A stretch of 64,000 nt of DNA from Takifugu bimaculatus (lineage: Eukaryota; Chordata; Actinopteri; Tetraodontiformes; Tetraodontidae). The notes under the pieces were generated by a model, which ran no database searches, had not been told where the DNA came from, and was given only the letters and a program-made list of their open reading frames with translations. Every line of letters starts with the position of its first letter. Position 1 is the first letter of the stretch. A program made the position numbers and the translations under genes. Of this stretch, positions 12,901 through 21,137 are shown in pieces. The DNA is taken from NCBI GenBank assembly GCA_004026145.2, contig CP034976.1, forward strand, positions 6,705,178 through 6,769,177, written 5' to 3'.

Positions 12901-13090
12901 GGCTCTCTTTTTAATTTTAGTCGATTTTTAAATGATTCTGACCTGAATACCAGTAGTCTGTGGGCAAATCATTACCCACAGACATGTATTGGAAGATTAG
13001 CTGGTGTCAGCTTCTCCTACTGTCTCACTAATGTCACCGTCAGGTCAAGGGTCATATGGCAGAGGGGCAGCACAGAAGTTATAAAAGAAG
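12901..13090 (+). other. Unidentified exon-like open frame
   Basis: This stretch looks like an internal coding exon. It is preceded by a pyrimidine-rich tract and TCTCAG, is open throughout in one frame, and is followed by GTAGAT. The peptide contains two cysteines and several N-glycosylation sequons (NFS, NDS, NTS, NVT), which suggests an extracellular protein. I do not recognise the family. No partner exons are visible because an ERV-A LTR begins 55 bases downstream, so it may be an orphaned exon of an interrupted gene. The upstream in-frame start is TTG rather than ATG. Confidence 0.3.
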
Positions 13091-13145
13091 GTAGATGACT
13101 AGGAATGACATAAAACTTTTGTATTTAGTATTAAATTTGCGTTAT

Positions 13146-13230
13146 TGTTAGATCCATTATATTAAAGTTATCTCTTATTTGCTTTTACCTCATTTATTTT
13201 TCTCGTGTTTCAGGTCGTTTGAACCTAACA
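13146..13230 (+). mobile_element. ERV-A LTR, internally deleted (85 bp)
   Basis: Begins TGTTAGATCC and ends CCTAACA, the same terminal inverted repeat as the full ERV-A LTRs at 19,276 and 44,533. It lacks roughly 500 internal bases, including the polyadenylation region. The left flank ends GTTAT. The right flank CATTC continues directly into retroviral integrase sequence, so this LTR joins host DNA on one side to an ERV-A interior on the other. Confidence 0.85.
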
Positions 13231-13414
13231 CATTCCAAACTATACATATGGACTTCATAGAATTAAATAAAAGTGAAGGGAAAAAATACTGTCTAGTCAT
13301 AATAGATGCATTTTCAAAATGGATAGAACTATTTCCAACAAAAAACCCAGATGCGCTAACAGTTGCTAAAGCACTCTGCAAAGATATCATACCCAGATAT
13401 GGTATCCCAGAAAA
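13231..13414 (+). pseudogene. ERV-A integrase catalytic-core fragment
   Basis: Open frame matching the retroviral integrase core. The first catalytic aspartate lies in MDFIEL, followed by YCLVIIDAFSKW and a conserved PRYGIPE-like end. It stops before the second aspartate and the glutamate and joins unrelated sequence at about 13,415, so it cannot encode an active enzyme. A second copy at 17,060 is nearly identical but continues further. Confidence 0.85.
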
Positions 13415-13704
13415 GTCCTGTGTTTTATTATTTTGCCTCATAAGAAAACGAAGTACTGGTGATCAGGGGACAAAGGACGGGTTTCATCCCTGAAAACTAA
13501 CACCGCTGTGCAGATAGTGCACAGTAGAAGGCCGTGTTGGTGTCCTCCCTTTGACTGTGTGCCAGAGAACTTTTCTGTGAGACCACATAGTACAACATGC
13601 CGCTGTTCAAGAAAAAGGATGTCGAACTTGAGGGGGATGAAAAGTTTGTGGAAGGAGATGCAGAAGGTTCGGGGAAAATAAGACATATAGATGGAACCAA
13701 GTAA
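13415..13704 (+). other. Segment with a short MPLFKKK open frame, copy 1
   Basis: This 0.29 kb block recurs almost unchanged at 18,385-18,640. It holds an ATG (13,597) followed by a lysine- and glutamate-rich frame that here reads into the minisatellite and stops after 35 codons. I do not recognise the protein. A second frame is also open across part of the block, so coding status is uncertain. It could be an ERV-A accessory or env remnant, or a captured host exon. Confidence 0.35.
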
Positions 13705-13824
13705 GTTGAGAGACGTAGATGGAACAAAGTAAGTTGAGAGACATATAGATGGAACCAAGTAAGTTGAGAGACGTAGATGGAACAAAGTAAGTTGAGAGAC
13801 ATAGATGGAACAAAGTAAGTTGAG
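13681..13824 (+). repeat. ERV-A minisatellite, array 1
   Basis: Five units of 28-30 bp of the type AGACATATAGATGGAACAAA followed by GTAAGTTGAG. Every unit contains GTAAGT, a strong splice-donor core. Related arrays lie at 18,745 and 43,938. Confidence 0.9.
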
Positions 13825-13852
13825 AGATATAGCCATAGGAAAGACATAGGAA

Positions 13853-14180
13853 AGGTCAACCTTTAAAAACTGGAGCATTTTTGTTTGTAGACGGCTCATC
13901 AAAGAAAAATGAGCAACCTTAAAAGAAGAATCTATGTATGACCAGCAGGAAAATCTATCCTAGCAGAAAATCTGTGTAAATATGCTGCTATATTGAGCCA
14001 TGGTGTAACACATGTCTCAACAGGAGGGACGGTAGGACAGATACAGCAGCATTATACAACCTATGGATTTAATTCTATTCAAAACATTTTTGTAAAACAT
14101 GTCTGACGTGTGCAAGACATAATTCACAGGGAAATCTGAGACCAAGGAGAGGAAAATTTCCTGCTCCCCAATATCCATTC
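13853..14180 (+). pseudogene. ERV-A pol remnant: RNase H start fused to integrase N-terminus
   Basis: Begins with an RNase H-like FLFVDGSSKKNEQ motif. It then jumps, after an internal deletion, to the integrase zinc-binding domain (SHGVTHVSTGGT followed by a CKTCLTCARH pair, the HHCC finger). It ends at the PQYP(F) linker exactly where an LTR starts. The RNase H middle is missing, and a one-base loss relative to 19,030-19,275 breaks the frame. Confidence 0.8.
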
Positions 14181-14330
14181 TGTTAGATCCATTATATTAA
14201 AGTTATCTCTTACGTGTTGGAGATCTGTAACTGAGCACATCTCCCCGTCCTCCTTGCTGCAAGTGAAATTCAAAACTGTTGTCTTTGCCTCATTTGTTTT
14301 TCTCGTGTTTCAGGTCGTTTGAACCTAACA
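14181..14330 (+). mobile_element. ERV-A LTR, internally deleted (150 bp), acting as a 5' LTR
   Basis: Same termini as the other ERV-A LTRs (TGTTAG...CTAACA), with the central part lost. Three bases after it lies a tRNA primer-binding site, so it is the 5' LTR of an element. Its left flank CCATTC is integrase sequence, so this element landed inside another ERV-A. Confidence 0.88.
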
Positions 14331-14333
14331 TTT

Positions 14334-14351
14334 TGGTCCTTCGAGCCGGAT
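14334..14351 (+). promoter_or_regulatory. Primer-binding site matching tRNA-Tyr
   Basis: TGGTCCTTCGAGCCGGAT is complementary over 17 bases to the 3' end of vertebrate tRNA-Tyr plus CCA. The tRNA sequence is from memory and was not searched. It is placed three bases after the LTR, as expected for a reverse-transcription primer site. Confidence 0.75.
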
Positions 14352-14526
14352 TCCAACACACCTGAAGGGTCCAGTGGTTGAGGCTGAACCTCAGGAAAGA
14401 CCAATCACTTTTTAGGCAGGCCGCCTAGGTGCGACCTAAGATACCCTTTCCGGGACTGGGCTTCAGCTCACTGCTTGGACCCTGACGGTTGACGGAATTC
14501 CAGGAGGAAAAGGCAACAGTGGTGAG

Positions 14527-15611
14527 CAGTGATGGGACGAGCGACACTGGTGCGTCAGCACTGTGCCGAGAGCTCAGGAGTGAAACCCCGTATCGGTGCG
14601 TGTATTGCTTTAAGAAAGAATCACGTGACCGATACAGGAATCGTATCGTTTGGATGAGCCGCGCCAAAGTGTGTTTATAAGGAAACAAACTGGATCGACA
14701 TGTCGTGGGTTTGTTGGATGGAATTTTGCAGTTGCGCAATTATGTATCGTTCTAAGAAGTTTTCCCCAGTGTGGAATAATTTTGATCTTGTGACTCCAAA
14801 CAAGGGAAATCTTTTTCTCCTTTGAGCATTGTTTACTGTTATATACAATTTTTTAACGGTGGCGCATTGCACTCACTTTATCAAGTGAATGACCTGTGAT
14901 ACATGATAGTCAGTTAAAAAGCCTTACAGTTGCTTTATTCATTTTTTCTCATAATAACGAGATCCTGATCTCGAAATCATGAGATAGGGTGTCTATTTTT
15001 TTAACAAGTGAATGCAAGGCGCCACCTTAGTTTTTACTCTGTTCTGGTAAGAGGTTTGAATTGTTTGTAACTTTTTATGTTATAGTAGGTGAAGCGTCGG
15101 CTCTGCTCCACAGAGCTCTCTTACATCAATAAGAGCACTTCATCAATGCTGAGGCATTATAGAGCTCGGCATGGCAATGAAGAATTGGCAGATACTCGTG
15201 AGAGCACCAGAAAACATCCACATCTGCATCAACTTGCACTTAAAACTCTCCGCTCACCATCGTCATCTGTACCGTGTGAAAGAGTATTTTCTAAGGCTGG
15301 GGAGCTGGTGTCTAAGAGGAGAAATCGCCTTGGAGCAAAGACACTCCAAATACTTTTGTTCCTCAATAAAAATTCATAAACTAATCACTTTTTTGTATTA
15401 TTTCATATGATTTAACAGTTAACAAAGAATGTGTGTACATAAGTAAAAAAATTGTAACTCTGAATTATATTTTACATACCAACTCAGTTTAGCAAACAAG
15501 GAATTCCTTTACCTGCAATCATTTTATAACTACTGCAGGGATCACTACAGTGCCGACACAGTTTGTGTAGTGTGTCAATACACTCCTTGAGGTATCATCG
15601 TCCCATCACTA
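14527..15611 (+). mobile_element. Non-autonomous hAT transposon with 8-bp target duplication
   Basis: The element is bounded by near-perfect terminal inverted repeats: CAGTGATGGGACGA at the left, and TCGTCCCATCACTA at the right. It is flanked by the identical 8-bp duplication GTGGTGAG (14,519-14,526 and 15,612-15,619), the size typical of hAT elements. The interior encodes a short frame (about 15,089-15,379). This joins the end of a BED-type zinc finger (MLRHYRARH) to the hAT C-terminal dimerisation motif (SVPCERVFSKAGELVSKRRN). The catalytic middle of the transposase is deleted, so it could move only in trans. It interrupts the ERV-A leader exactly at its splice-donor-like site. Confidence 0.9.
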
Positions 15612-16009
15612 GTGGTGAGCATGTTTTGAATTCAAAAGTGTGTGTGATGATTGTTGGGGACTTAATGTAAAATTGCGGTAAACACTAAGGCAGCGTTTTG
15701 GGAGAGAGGAACCTGAAAGTCCTCTGTAAGACGAAATGAGAAACAAACCCTGTGAAAACTAGTCAATGGTAGGTAAATAAGAGTACTAAGGTCAGTACTA
15801 AGGCAGGGCGAGGGAGTCCTGGCCACGTGAAAAAGAAATTAAGTCACGACAAATCATCCAAGAGTGAATGTGAGTGTGAAAGGATTGTTAAATACCGCTA
15901 GGTATTTTCAATCATACCAAAGCAGTGGGACAGTAAGTGATAAGGCCCCTGTGGATGCAGAGGCAAGACTCTCCACTCGAAAGAGTTGAAGTGAGAAGTA
16001 CCACAACGG
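15612..16009 (+). mobile_element. ERV-A leader and untranslated sequence
   Basis: Resumes the ERV-A leader after the hAT insertion and matches 34,562-34,880 in the second ERV-A copy. No long frame is present. Confidence 0.7.
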
Positions 16010-16511
16010 TGTGACGGGTATGGTATGGACCCAAGTGCAGTACAAAACAGGCAATGAACTGATGATCAGCTAACAGGTTTATTAACTGCAATCTGGCAAA
16101 CAAAGAACAGTTTGAGGGCGGGGCAGTGGACTTGGTCGAGGCAGGCAAAAAGTCAGTAACCGGGAGGCAGGCAGAATCAGGCAAACAATCCAGAGGGAGA
16201 CTGGCTGAGCTCGTGGTCAAAACGGAAGACAGAGTTAATTTACCGGGGGTCAGGCAGAACAGGCAGGTCATACACAGGCAGGGTCAATTCCGGGAAGACC
16301 GGCAGGTAAACGCTGGAAGGTCGTGCATAGCAGAAACAATCTGGCACTGAGTGAGTGTGAGGCTGGAGAATATATACTGGTAGGTGAGCTGATTGATGAG
16401 TGAGGGCAGGTGTGTGATCAGTGACTGAGAGCAGGTGTGGTGATCAGAGGGTGTGGTGTGAGCAGGGCAGTGGAAAAGTACTGAGTCCATGGGCTGGAGC
16501 AGAGTGTGACA
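16010..16511 (-). mobile_element. Antisense solo LTR, probably Gypsy-type, with 5-bp target duplication
   Basis: On the minus strand it begins TGTCACACTC and ends CCCGTCACA. It is flanked by the identical 5-bp duplication AACGG (16,005-16,009 and 16,512-16,516). On the minus strand an AATAAACC stretch and an ACTTGGGTCC motif near the 3' end resemble fish Ty3/Gypsy LTRs. It contains no coding sequence, consistent with a solo LTR. The family assignment is by resemblance only. Confidence 0.7.
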
Positions 16512-16712
16512 AACGGCTTGACTAATTATCACCCCACTGAGATCAACATCCCAGTTTTAGGTCACCCTATGTGCAAGACTGGACCAAATTCTTAATAAAA
16601 AAACAAACAAAAAAACGGTAAATTAGGATAAGGTTAACTTGTAAAATGAAAAAAAAAACATAACAACAAACAGAGAGAAAAGAGCTAAAAGTTAAAACCT
16701 AATCCTCCAAAA

Positions 16713-16808
16713 ATGGGGACAAGTAAAAGCAAACAAAGGCTCAGAGATGAATTGCGGTGTAAGGACTGGAAATTCATCGACAAACAAAAATCCAAAGAAA
16801 CTTGCTAA
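16713..16808 (+). pseudogene. ERV-A gag matrix N-terminal remnant
   Basis: Starts MGTSKSK, a glycine-2 myristoylation-type N-terminus typical of retroviral matrix proteins, and stops after 31 residues. Homologous sequence continues out of frame to about 16,890 (compare 34,880-34,960). It is a broken gag start. Confidence 0.6.
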
Positions 16809-17059
16809 TCTAGATAAGTAGATAAATGATTATGGATTCAAAGGACAGCTAAACTCACAACAAACTGTTGCCTCAGAGGTGAGACCTGGTTAAACTTGTG
16901 CCATAATTAAGTGGGTTATACTTAGCCATTGATTAAGTAGGTTATAACTTAGCCGTAATTAAGTTAAGAAAATAGGAAATTGTGTTTGTGTGTGAATGGA
17001 GGACTAAGCCATTGAAAGAGTTGATAGGAGAACTCTGCTAGTCCTGTGTATAGTCCCAA

Positions 17060-17281
17060 ACTATACATATGGACTTCATAGAAATAAATAAAAGTGAAGG
17101 AAAAAATACTGTCTAGTCATAATAGATGCATTTTCAAAATGCATAGAACTATTTCCAATAAAAAACCCAGATGCGCTAACAGTTGCTAAAGCACTCTGCA
17201 AAGATATCATACCCAGATATGGTATCCCAGAAAAAATTTACTCTGATAATGGTACTCATTTTGTAAATCAAGTTGTTAAAA
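17060..17281 (+). pseudogene. ERV-A integrase core fragment, second copy
   Basis: Repeats the 13,231-13,414 sequence with a one-base deletion near 17,100, and extends to the second catalytic aspartate region (YSDNGTHFVNQ). It is interrupted at 17,282 by a LINE fragment. Confidence 0.8.
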
Positions 17282-17641
17282 AGATCAAGATTCAAGATTC
17301 AAGAGTACTTTATTGATCCCTTTAGGGGGTGTCCATCAGGGAAATTAGCATCTCCAAAGAAACGTACAGCACTGTACAAAATTTCCCACCACCATTACAC
17401 CCCATTAAACCTATTAAAGATAATAAAAATATAATAAAATAAGAAATAAAATAGAATAAATTAAAAATAGAATATGAATATAAATATAAAACTATAAAAA
17501 TGTTCCAGTTCTCCTGTTGGCCCTCCTCCCCCCCTGTGAGGAGTTGAACAGCCTGATGGCTCGGGGGATGAATGAGTTCCCCAGTCTGTTGGTCCTGAAC
17601 TTGGGGAGGCGCAGCCTCTGACTGATCAGGCTTCTCTGGCT
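17282..17641 (-). mobile_element. 5'-truncated LINE 3' end in antisense orientation
   Basis: On the minus strand this encodes the C-terminal end of a fish LINE reverse transcriptase, with the motif TNRLGNSFIPRAIRLFNSS. An AT-rich 3' UTR follows, and it ends in short GAATCTT-type tandem units, the microsatellite tail usual in CR1/L2/Rex-type elements. It splits the ERV-A integrase into its core and C-terminal parts. Confidence 0.75.
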
Positions 17642-18085
17642 GTGGATGATTTGGCTAAGCTCTATATAAACATTACAAGCACCGCAGGCCGAACTCCTTA
17701 TGAGATCTTATTTGGAAGACCGTACAGGTTTCCTCAGTTCAAAAACTACTGGGAGACAAATGATGAGTCTAATCTAGCTGATTACATGAGAAGAATGTTA
17801 GAAAAACAAAAGCAAGATCATGAAACTGAGACGCCTTCTGTCTCCCAACAGAAAATCCAACTGGTGGAGCCAGGCGATTGGGTCCTAGTGAGAAGCGTAA
17901 AAAAGAAACACTGGTATTCACATAAGTGGGAAGGACCTTACCAAGTTCTTTTGTCTACACCTACTGCTGCTAAAATAGCTGAAAGATCAACCTGGGTACA
18001 CCTCAGTCATTGTAAGAAGGTCATTTCTGTTGAAAACTCCGACCGGGAAGGTGAGTCTGATAATAGGGTGGACTTAGACGAATAG
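17642..18085 (+). pseudogene. ERV-A integrase C-terminal region
   Basis: Open for about 140 codons. It carries the target-association segment (TPYEILFGRP) and the SH3-like C-terminal domain (GDWVLVR, WEGPYQVLL, WVHLSHCKK) typical of gammaretrovirus-like integrases. It ends at a natural-looking stop, after which env leader sequence begins. The N-terminal and core parts are separated from it by the LINE. Confidence 0.85.
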
Positions 18086-18159
18086 AGTCTGGGTAGACCC
18101 GAAAGTCAGTGAAGTTTTAAGAGCCGCCGACTCACTTAGGGAGGCTACTTCAACAGGTT

Positions 18160-18345
18160 ATGGTCCATAAATAGTGTACTGATTTCATAAACATCACAAG
18201 GACAGCAGCGGGTAAAATAAACAAAAGATAATACAAAAAAAAAGAGAAAAATACAGAAGATTGGCTGATGCTGTAGTATACTAGCCTCGGTGCTAACTGT
18301 AATTATAGTATTCCTGATAATCATAATAGTTATACTAAGTCTCCA
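18160..18345 (+). pseudogene. ERV-A env leader remnant
   Basis: Matches 36,711-36,912 in the ERV-A/ERV-B chimera. One frame encodes a hydrophobic stretch (SVLTVIIVFLIIIIVILS) that fits an env signal peptide. There is no env body behind it here. The sequence jumps to the block shared with 13,415. Confidence 0.5.
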
Positions 18346-18557
18346 ACTGAAAGAGTTGATAGGAGAACTCTGCTAGTCCTGTGTTTTATTATTTTGCCTC
18401 ATAAGAAAACGAAGTACTGGTGATCAGGGGACAAAGGACGGGTTTCATCCCTGAAAACTAACACCGCTGTGCAGATAGTGCACAGTAGAAGGCCGTGTTG
18501 GTGTCCTCCCTTTGACTGTGTGCCAGAGAACTTTTCTGTGAGACCACATAGTACAAC

Positions 18558-18743
18558 ATGCCGCTGTTCAAGAAAAAGGATGTCGAACTTGAGGGGGATG
18601 AAAAGTTTGTGGAAGGAGATGCAGAAGGTTCGGGGAAAATAAGTCAGGAAAGGTGGAGAAGAAAGTTGAATCTTTCAGGCAAACTCTGCACTACAGATAT
18701 TCTGGAGTTGCAGACAAACCTGGAAATTGAGAAAGTAAGTTGA
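18558..18743 (+). other. MPLFKKK open frame, copy 2, ending at a splice-donor-like site
   Basis: A 61-codon frame, lysine- and glutamate-rich, of unknown family. Unlike copy 1 it continues through a segment rich in charged residues. Its last codons read GAGAAA followed by GTAAGT, the first of the donor-like motifs of the minisatellite. This looks like the 3' edge of an exon whose donor region has expanded in tandem. It could be a viral accessory exon or a captured host exon. Confidence 0.35.
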
Positions 18744-18744
18744 G

Positions 18745-18920
18745 AGACATATAGATGGAACAAAGTAAGTTGAGAGACATAGATGGAACAAAGTAAGTTG
18801 AGAGATATATAGATGGAACAAAGTAAGTTGAGAGACATAGATGGAACAAAGTAAGTTGAGAGATATATAGATGGAACAAAGTAAGTTGAGAGATATATAG
18901 ATGGAACAAAGTAAGTTGAG
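18745..18920 (+). repeat. ERV-A minisatellite, array 2
   Basis: Six units of 28-30 bp, the same family as 13,681. They alternate AGACATAGATGG and AGATATATAGATGG variants, each ending GTAAGTTGAG. Confidence 0.9.
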
Positions 18921-18949
18921 AGATATAGCCATAGGAAAGACATAGGAAA

Positions 18950-19275
18950 GGTCAACCTTTAAAAACTGGAGCATTTTTGTTTGTAGACGGCTCATCAAAG
19001 AAAAATGAGCAACCTTTAAAGAAGAATCTATGTATGACCAGCAGGAAAATCTATCCTACCAGAAAATCTATAAATATGCTGCTATATTGAGCCATGGTGT
19101 AACACATGTCTCAACAGGAGGGACGGTAGGACAGATACAGCAGCATTATACAACCTATGGATTTAATTCTTATTCAAAACATTTTTGTAAAACATGTCTG
19201 ACGTGTGCAAGACATAATTCACAGGGAAATCTGAGACCAAGGAGAGGAAAATTTCCTGCTCCCCAATATCCATTC
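18950..19275 (+). pseudogene. ERV-A pol remnant, second copy
   Basis: RNase H motif FVDGSSKKNEQ fused by deletion to the integrase HHCC finger, as at 13,853. Here the finger is open for about 80 codons (19,030-19,275) and runs straight into the LTR after PQYPF. Confidence 0.8.
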
Positions 19276-19866
19276 TGTTAGATCCATTATATTAATTATA
19301 TTATCTCTTATTTGCTTTTACCTTATATTCTTTATTCTTGTTATATTGTTAATGTTTCCTATTATTTGCTAATGCTTAATGTTCATGATGCTTGATTTGT
19401 CAACTCGAACTTCTCAGGCCAAGGGCGACAGAAATGCAGCTGCTGTGGGGAAGTGACATTGACTGGAGACAGAGCTGCAGTCATGACCCAGGAGCTGGGT
19501 TAGGGTTAGGGCCGGACCCAGGAGGTGTTCTTTTAATCTGTCTGATATGGAAGAATGTGCTGTGTGCGAGCCAAGGTAATCAAATCAGTGAAGGCCTACG
19601 TATAATCTCACCATTATGATTTACAGTCTTTTGCTTTGTTTGGAACCTGCTATCTTGTGTTTCCCCCTCCCTTAGACACATTTGAATTCTGTAACTAGGG
19701 ACCTCCTAATTTCAATAAAAGAAGGATGGCGGGAGGTGTGCGTCAGAACGTGTTGGAGATCTGTAACTGAGCACATCTCCCCGTCCTCCTTGCTGCAAGT
19801 AAAATTCAAAACTGTTGTCTTTGCCTCATTTGTTTTTCTCGTGTTTCAGGTCGTTTGAACCTAACA
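19276..19866 (+). mobile_element. Full-length ERV-A LTR (591 bp) upstream of sulfotransferase copy 1
   Basis: TGTTAG...CTAACA termini and an AATAAA signal at 19,714. The left flank is integrase (CCATTC). The right flank ATTAT is host DNA identical to that after the LTR at 45,105. The left host flank of the whole region (GTTAT, before 13,146) differs by one base from ATTAT, a possible decayed 5-bp target duplication. Confidence 0.88.
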
Positions 19867-20460
19867 ATTATATTCCAGCTTTTAAACCACAATGTCATCT
19901 GTATCTGTGTTTGCTTTTTGACAGAAACATCTATTATTCGGTGTTTCCTGACCTTTGGGACAAATTGACAGTAATTTGACCTCATCCAATTCAACACAAT
20001 AGACTGAGAAATTAGACCTAAATGGATAAAAGGCTTCATGGATGTTCTGAAAGTCTCTGTGAAAGTAGTTTCTGCAAACAGATGAAACGCTTCCTGATTA
20101 GGCAGAAGCTAGAGGAAACTAACTTCCTGATTTGAGAACTCTAATGTGAAATACGTGTCAGTTGTTTGTTAAAAAAAGAAAATAAATCGTTTATCTCTCT
20201 GTGTCAAGGCCATAGCCATCATACTTGACAAAGAAAATGAAAAACATTTATGTCCATGGTCACGTGTAAACCGGAACATGCCACAGTGCCCCAATCAAAG
20301 GGCGATGAGATCGATGCCACAAAACAATATGAAAATAAAAATAGGTTTCTAATCTCCTAATTTAGAAAGTGAAAATAGAACCAAACACATCTATTTGTCA
20401 CCTGAGCAGCTCTCTTTTTTTCCTGGGATATCTTAATATATGGATATATTTGTCTTTCTC

Positions 20461-20645
20461 TTATCAATCAATCAATCTTTATTTATATAGCGTCTTTTAC
20501 AATCAAAATTGTTTCAAGGCGCTTTCCAGAATCCCAGGGCCTAACCCCAGACAAGCAACAGTGGCAAGGAAAAACTCCCCTTTAACAGGAAGAAACCTTG
20601 AGCAGGACCAGGCTCATGTAGGGGGACCCTCCTGCTGATGGGGGG
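20461..20645. repeat. Dispersed fish repeat, copy 1
   Basis: Starts with TCAATCAATCTTTATTTATATAG and contains AAAAACTCCC and AACAGGAAGAAACCT, elements of a common interspersed fish repeat, probably a retroposon 3' end. It lies before the sulfotransferase and is followed by a GAGGA microsatellite. The copy 2 equivalent is at 45,700-45,890. Confidence 0.65.
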
Positions 20646-20653
20646 GGCTGGGT

Positions 20654-20762
20654 AGAGAGAGAGGAGAGGAGAGGAGAGGAGAGGAGAGGAGAGGAGAGGA
20701 GAGGAGAGGAGAGGAGAGGAGAGGAGAGTGAGAGGAGAGGAGAGGAGAGGAGAGGAGAGGGA
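20654..20762. repeat. GGAGA microsatellite, copy 1
   Basis: About 110 bp of (GGAGA)n with one interruption. The orthologous array in copy 2 is more than twice as long. Confidence 0.95.
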
Positions 20763-21137
20763 GAAGGAGATACAAACTAAAAAAAAAGAAGAAAGAAATC
20801 AGCTCATGTACACTGATTATTCCACTAGACTTCCACACAACACATCTCTGTAGTCTTCTGACTCTGTGGGTCGACTGCAGCCTAAACAAAGCTCTCATTG
20901 CTGTTACCTAACATACACATACACACACAACTTTGTGTGTGTATGTGTACGCTGCTGCAACTTATGCCTGGTTGCTGGAACAGCTCTCGCTTGTTAGAGG
21001 ACGCAGCAGTGACATCGTGGCTCCCATGGTAACCCTAGAGGGGAGTGACCTGGATGGGGTGACGGCAGCAGCGTGGCCCCAGCAAGTGAAGCCTGACAAC
21101 TGGATGGAGAGAGCAAGGTGGGCACAGAGCAGCCACC

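Noticed and set aside
13438..13902. Minus-strand frames with a repeated LSTYFVPSIY peptide (also at 18,675-18,998 and 43,894-44,253)
   Set aside because: They are the antisense reading of the 28-30-bp minisatellite. Units of 28 bp shift frame, and the sense strand carries the retroviral genes.
16126..16350. Plus-strand 74-codon frame within ERV-A
   Set aside because: It lies inside the antisense solo LTR flanked by AACGG duplications and has no coding features.
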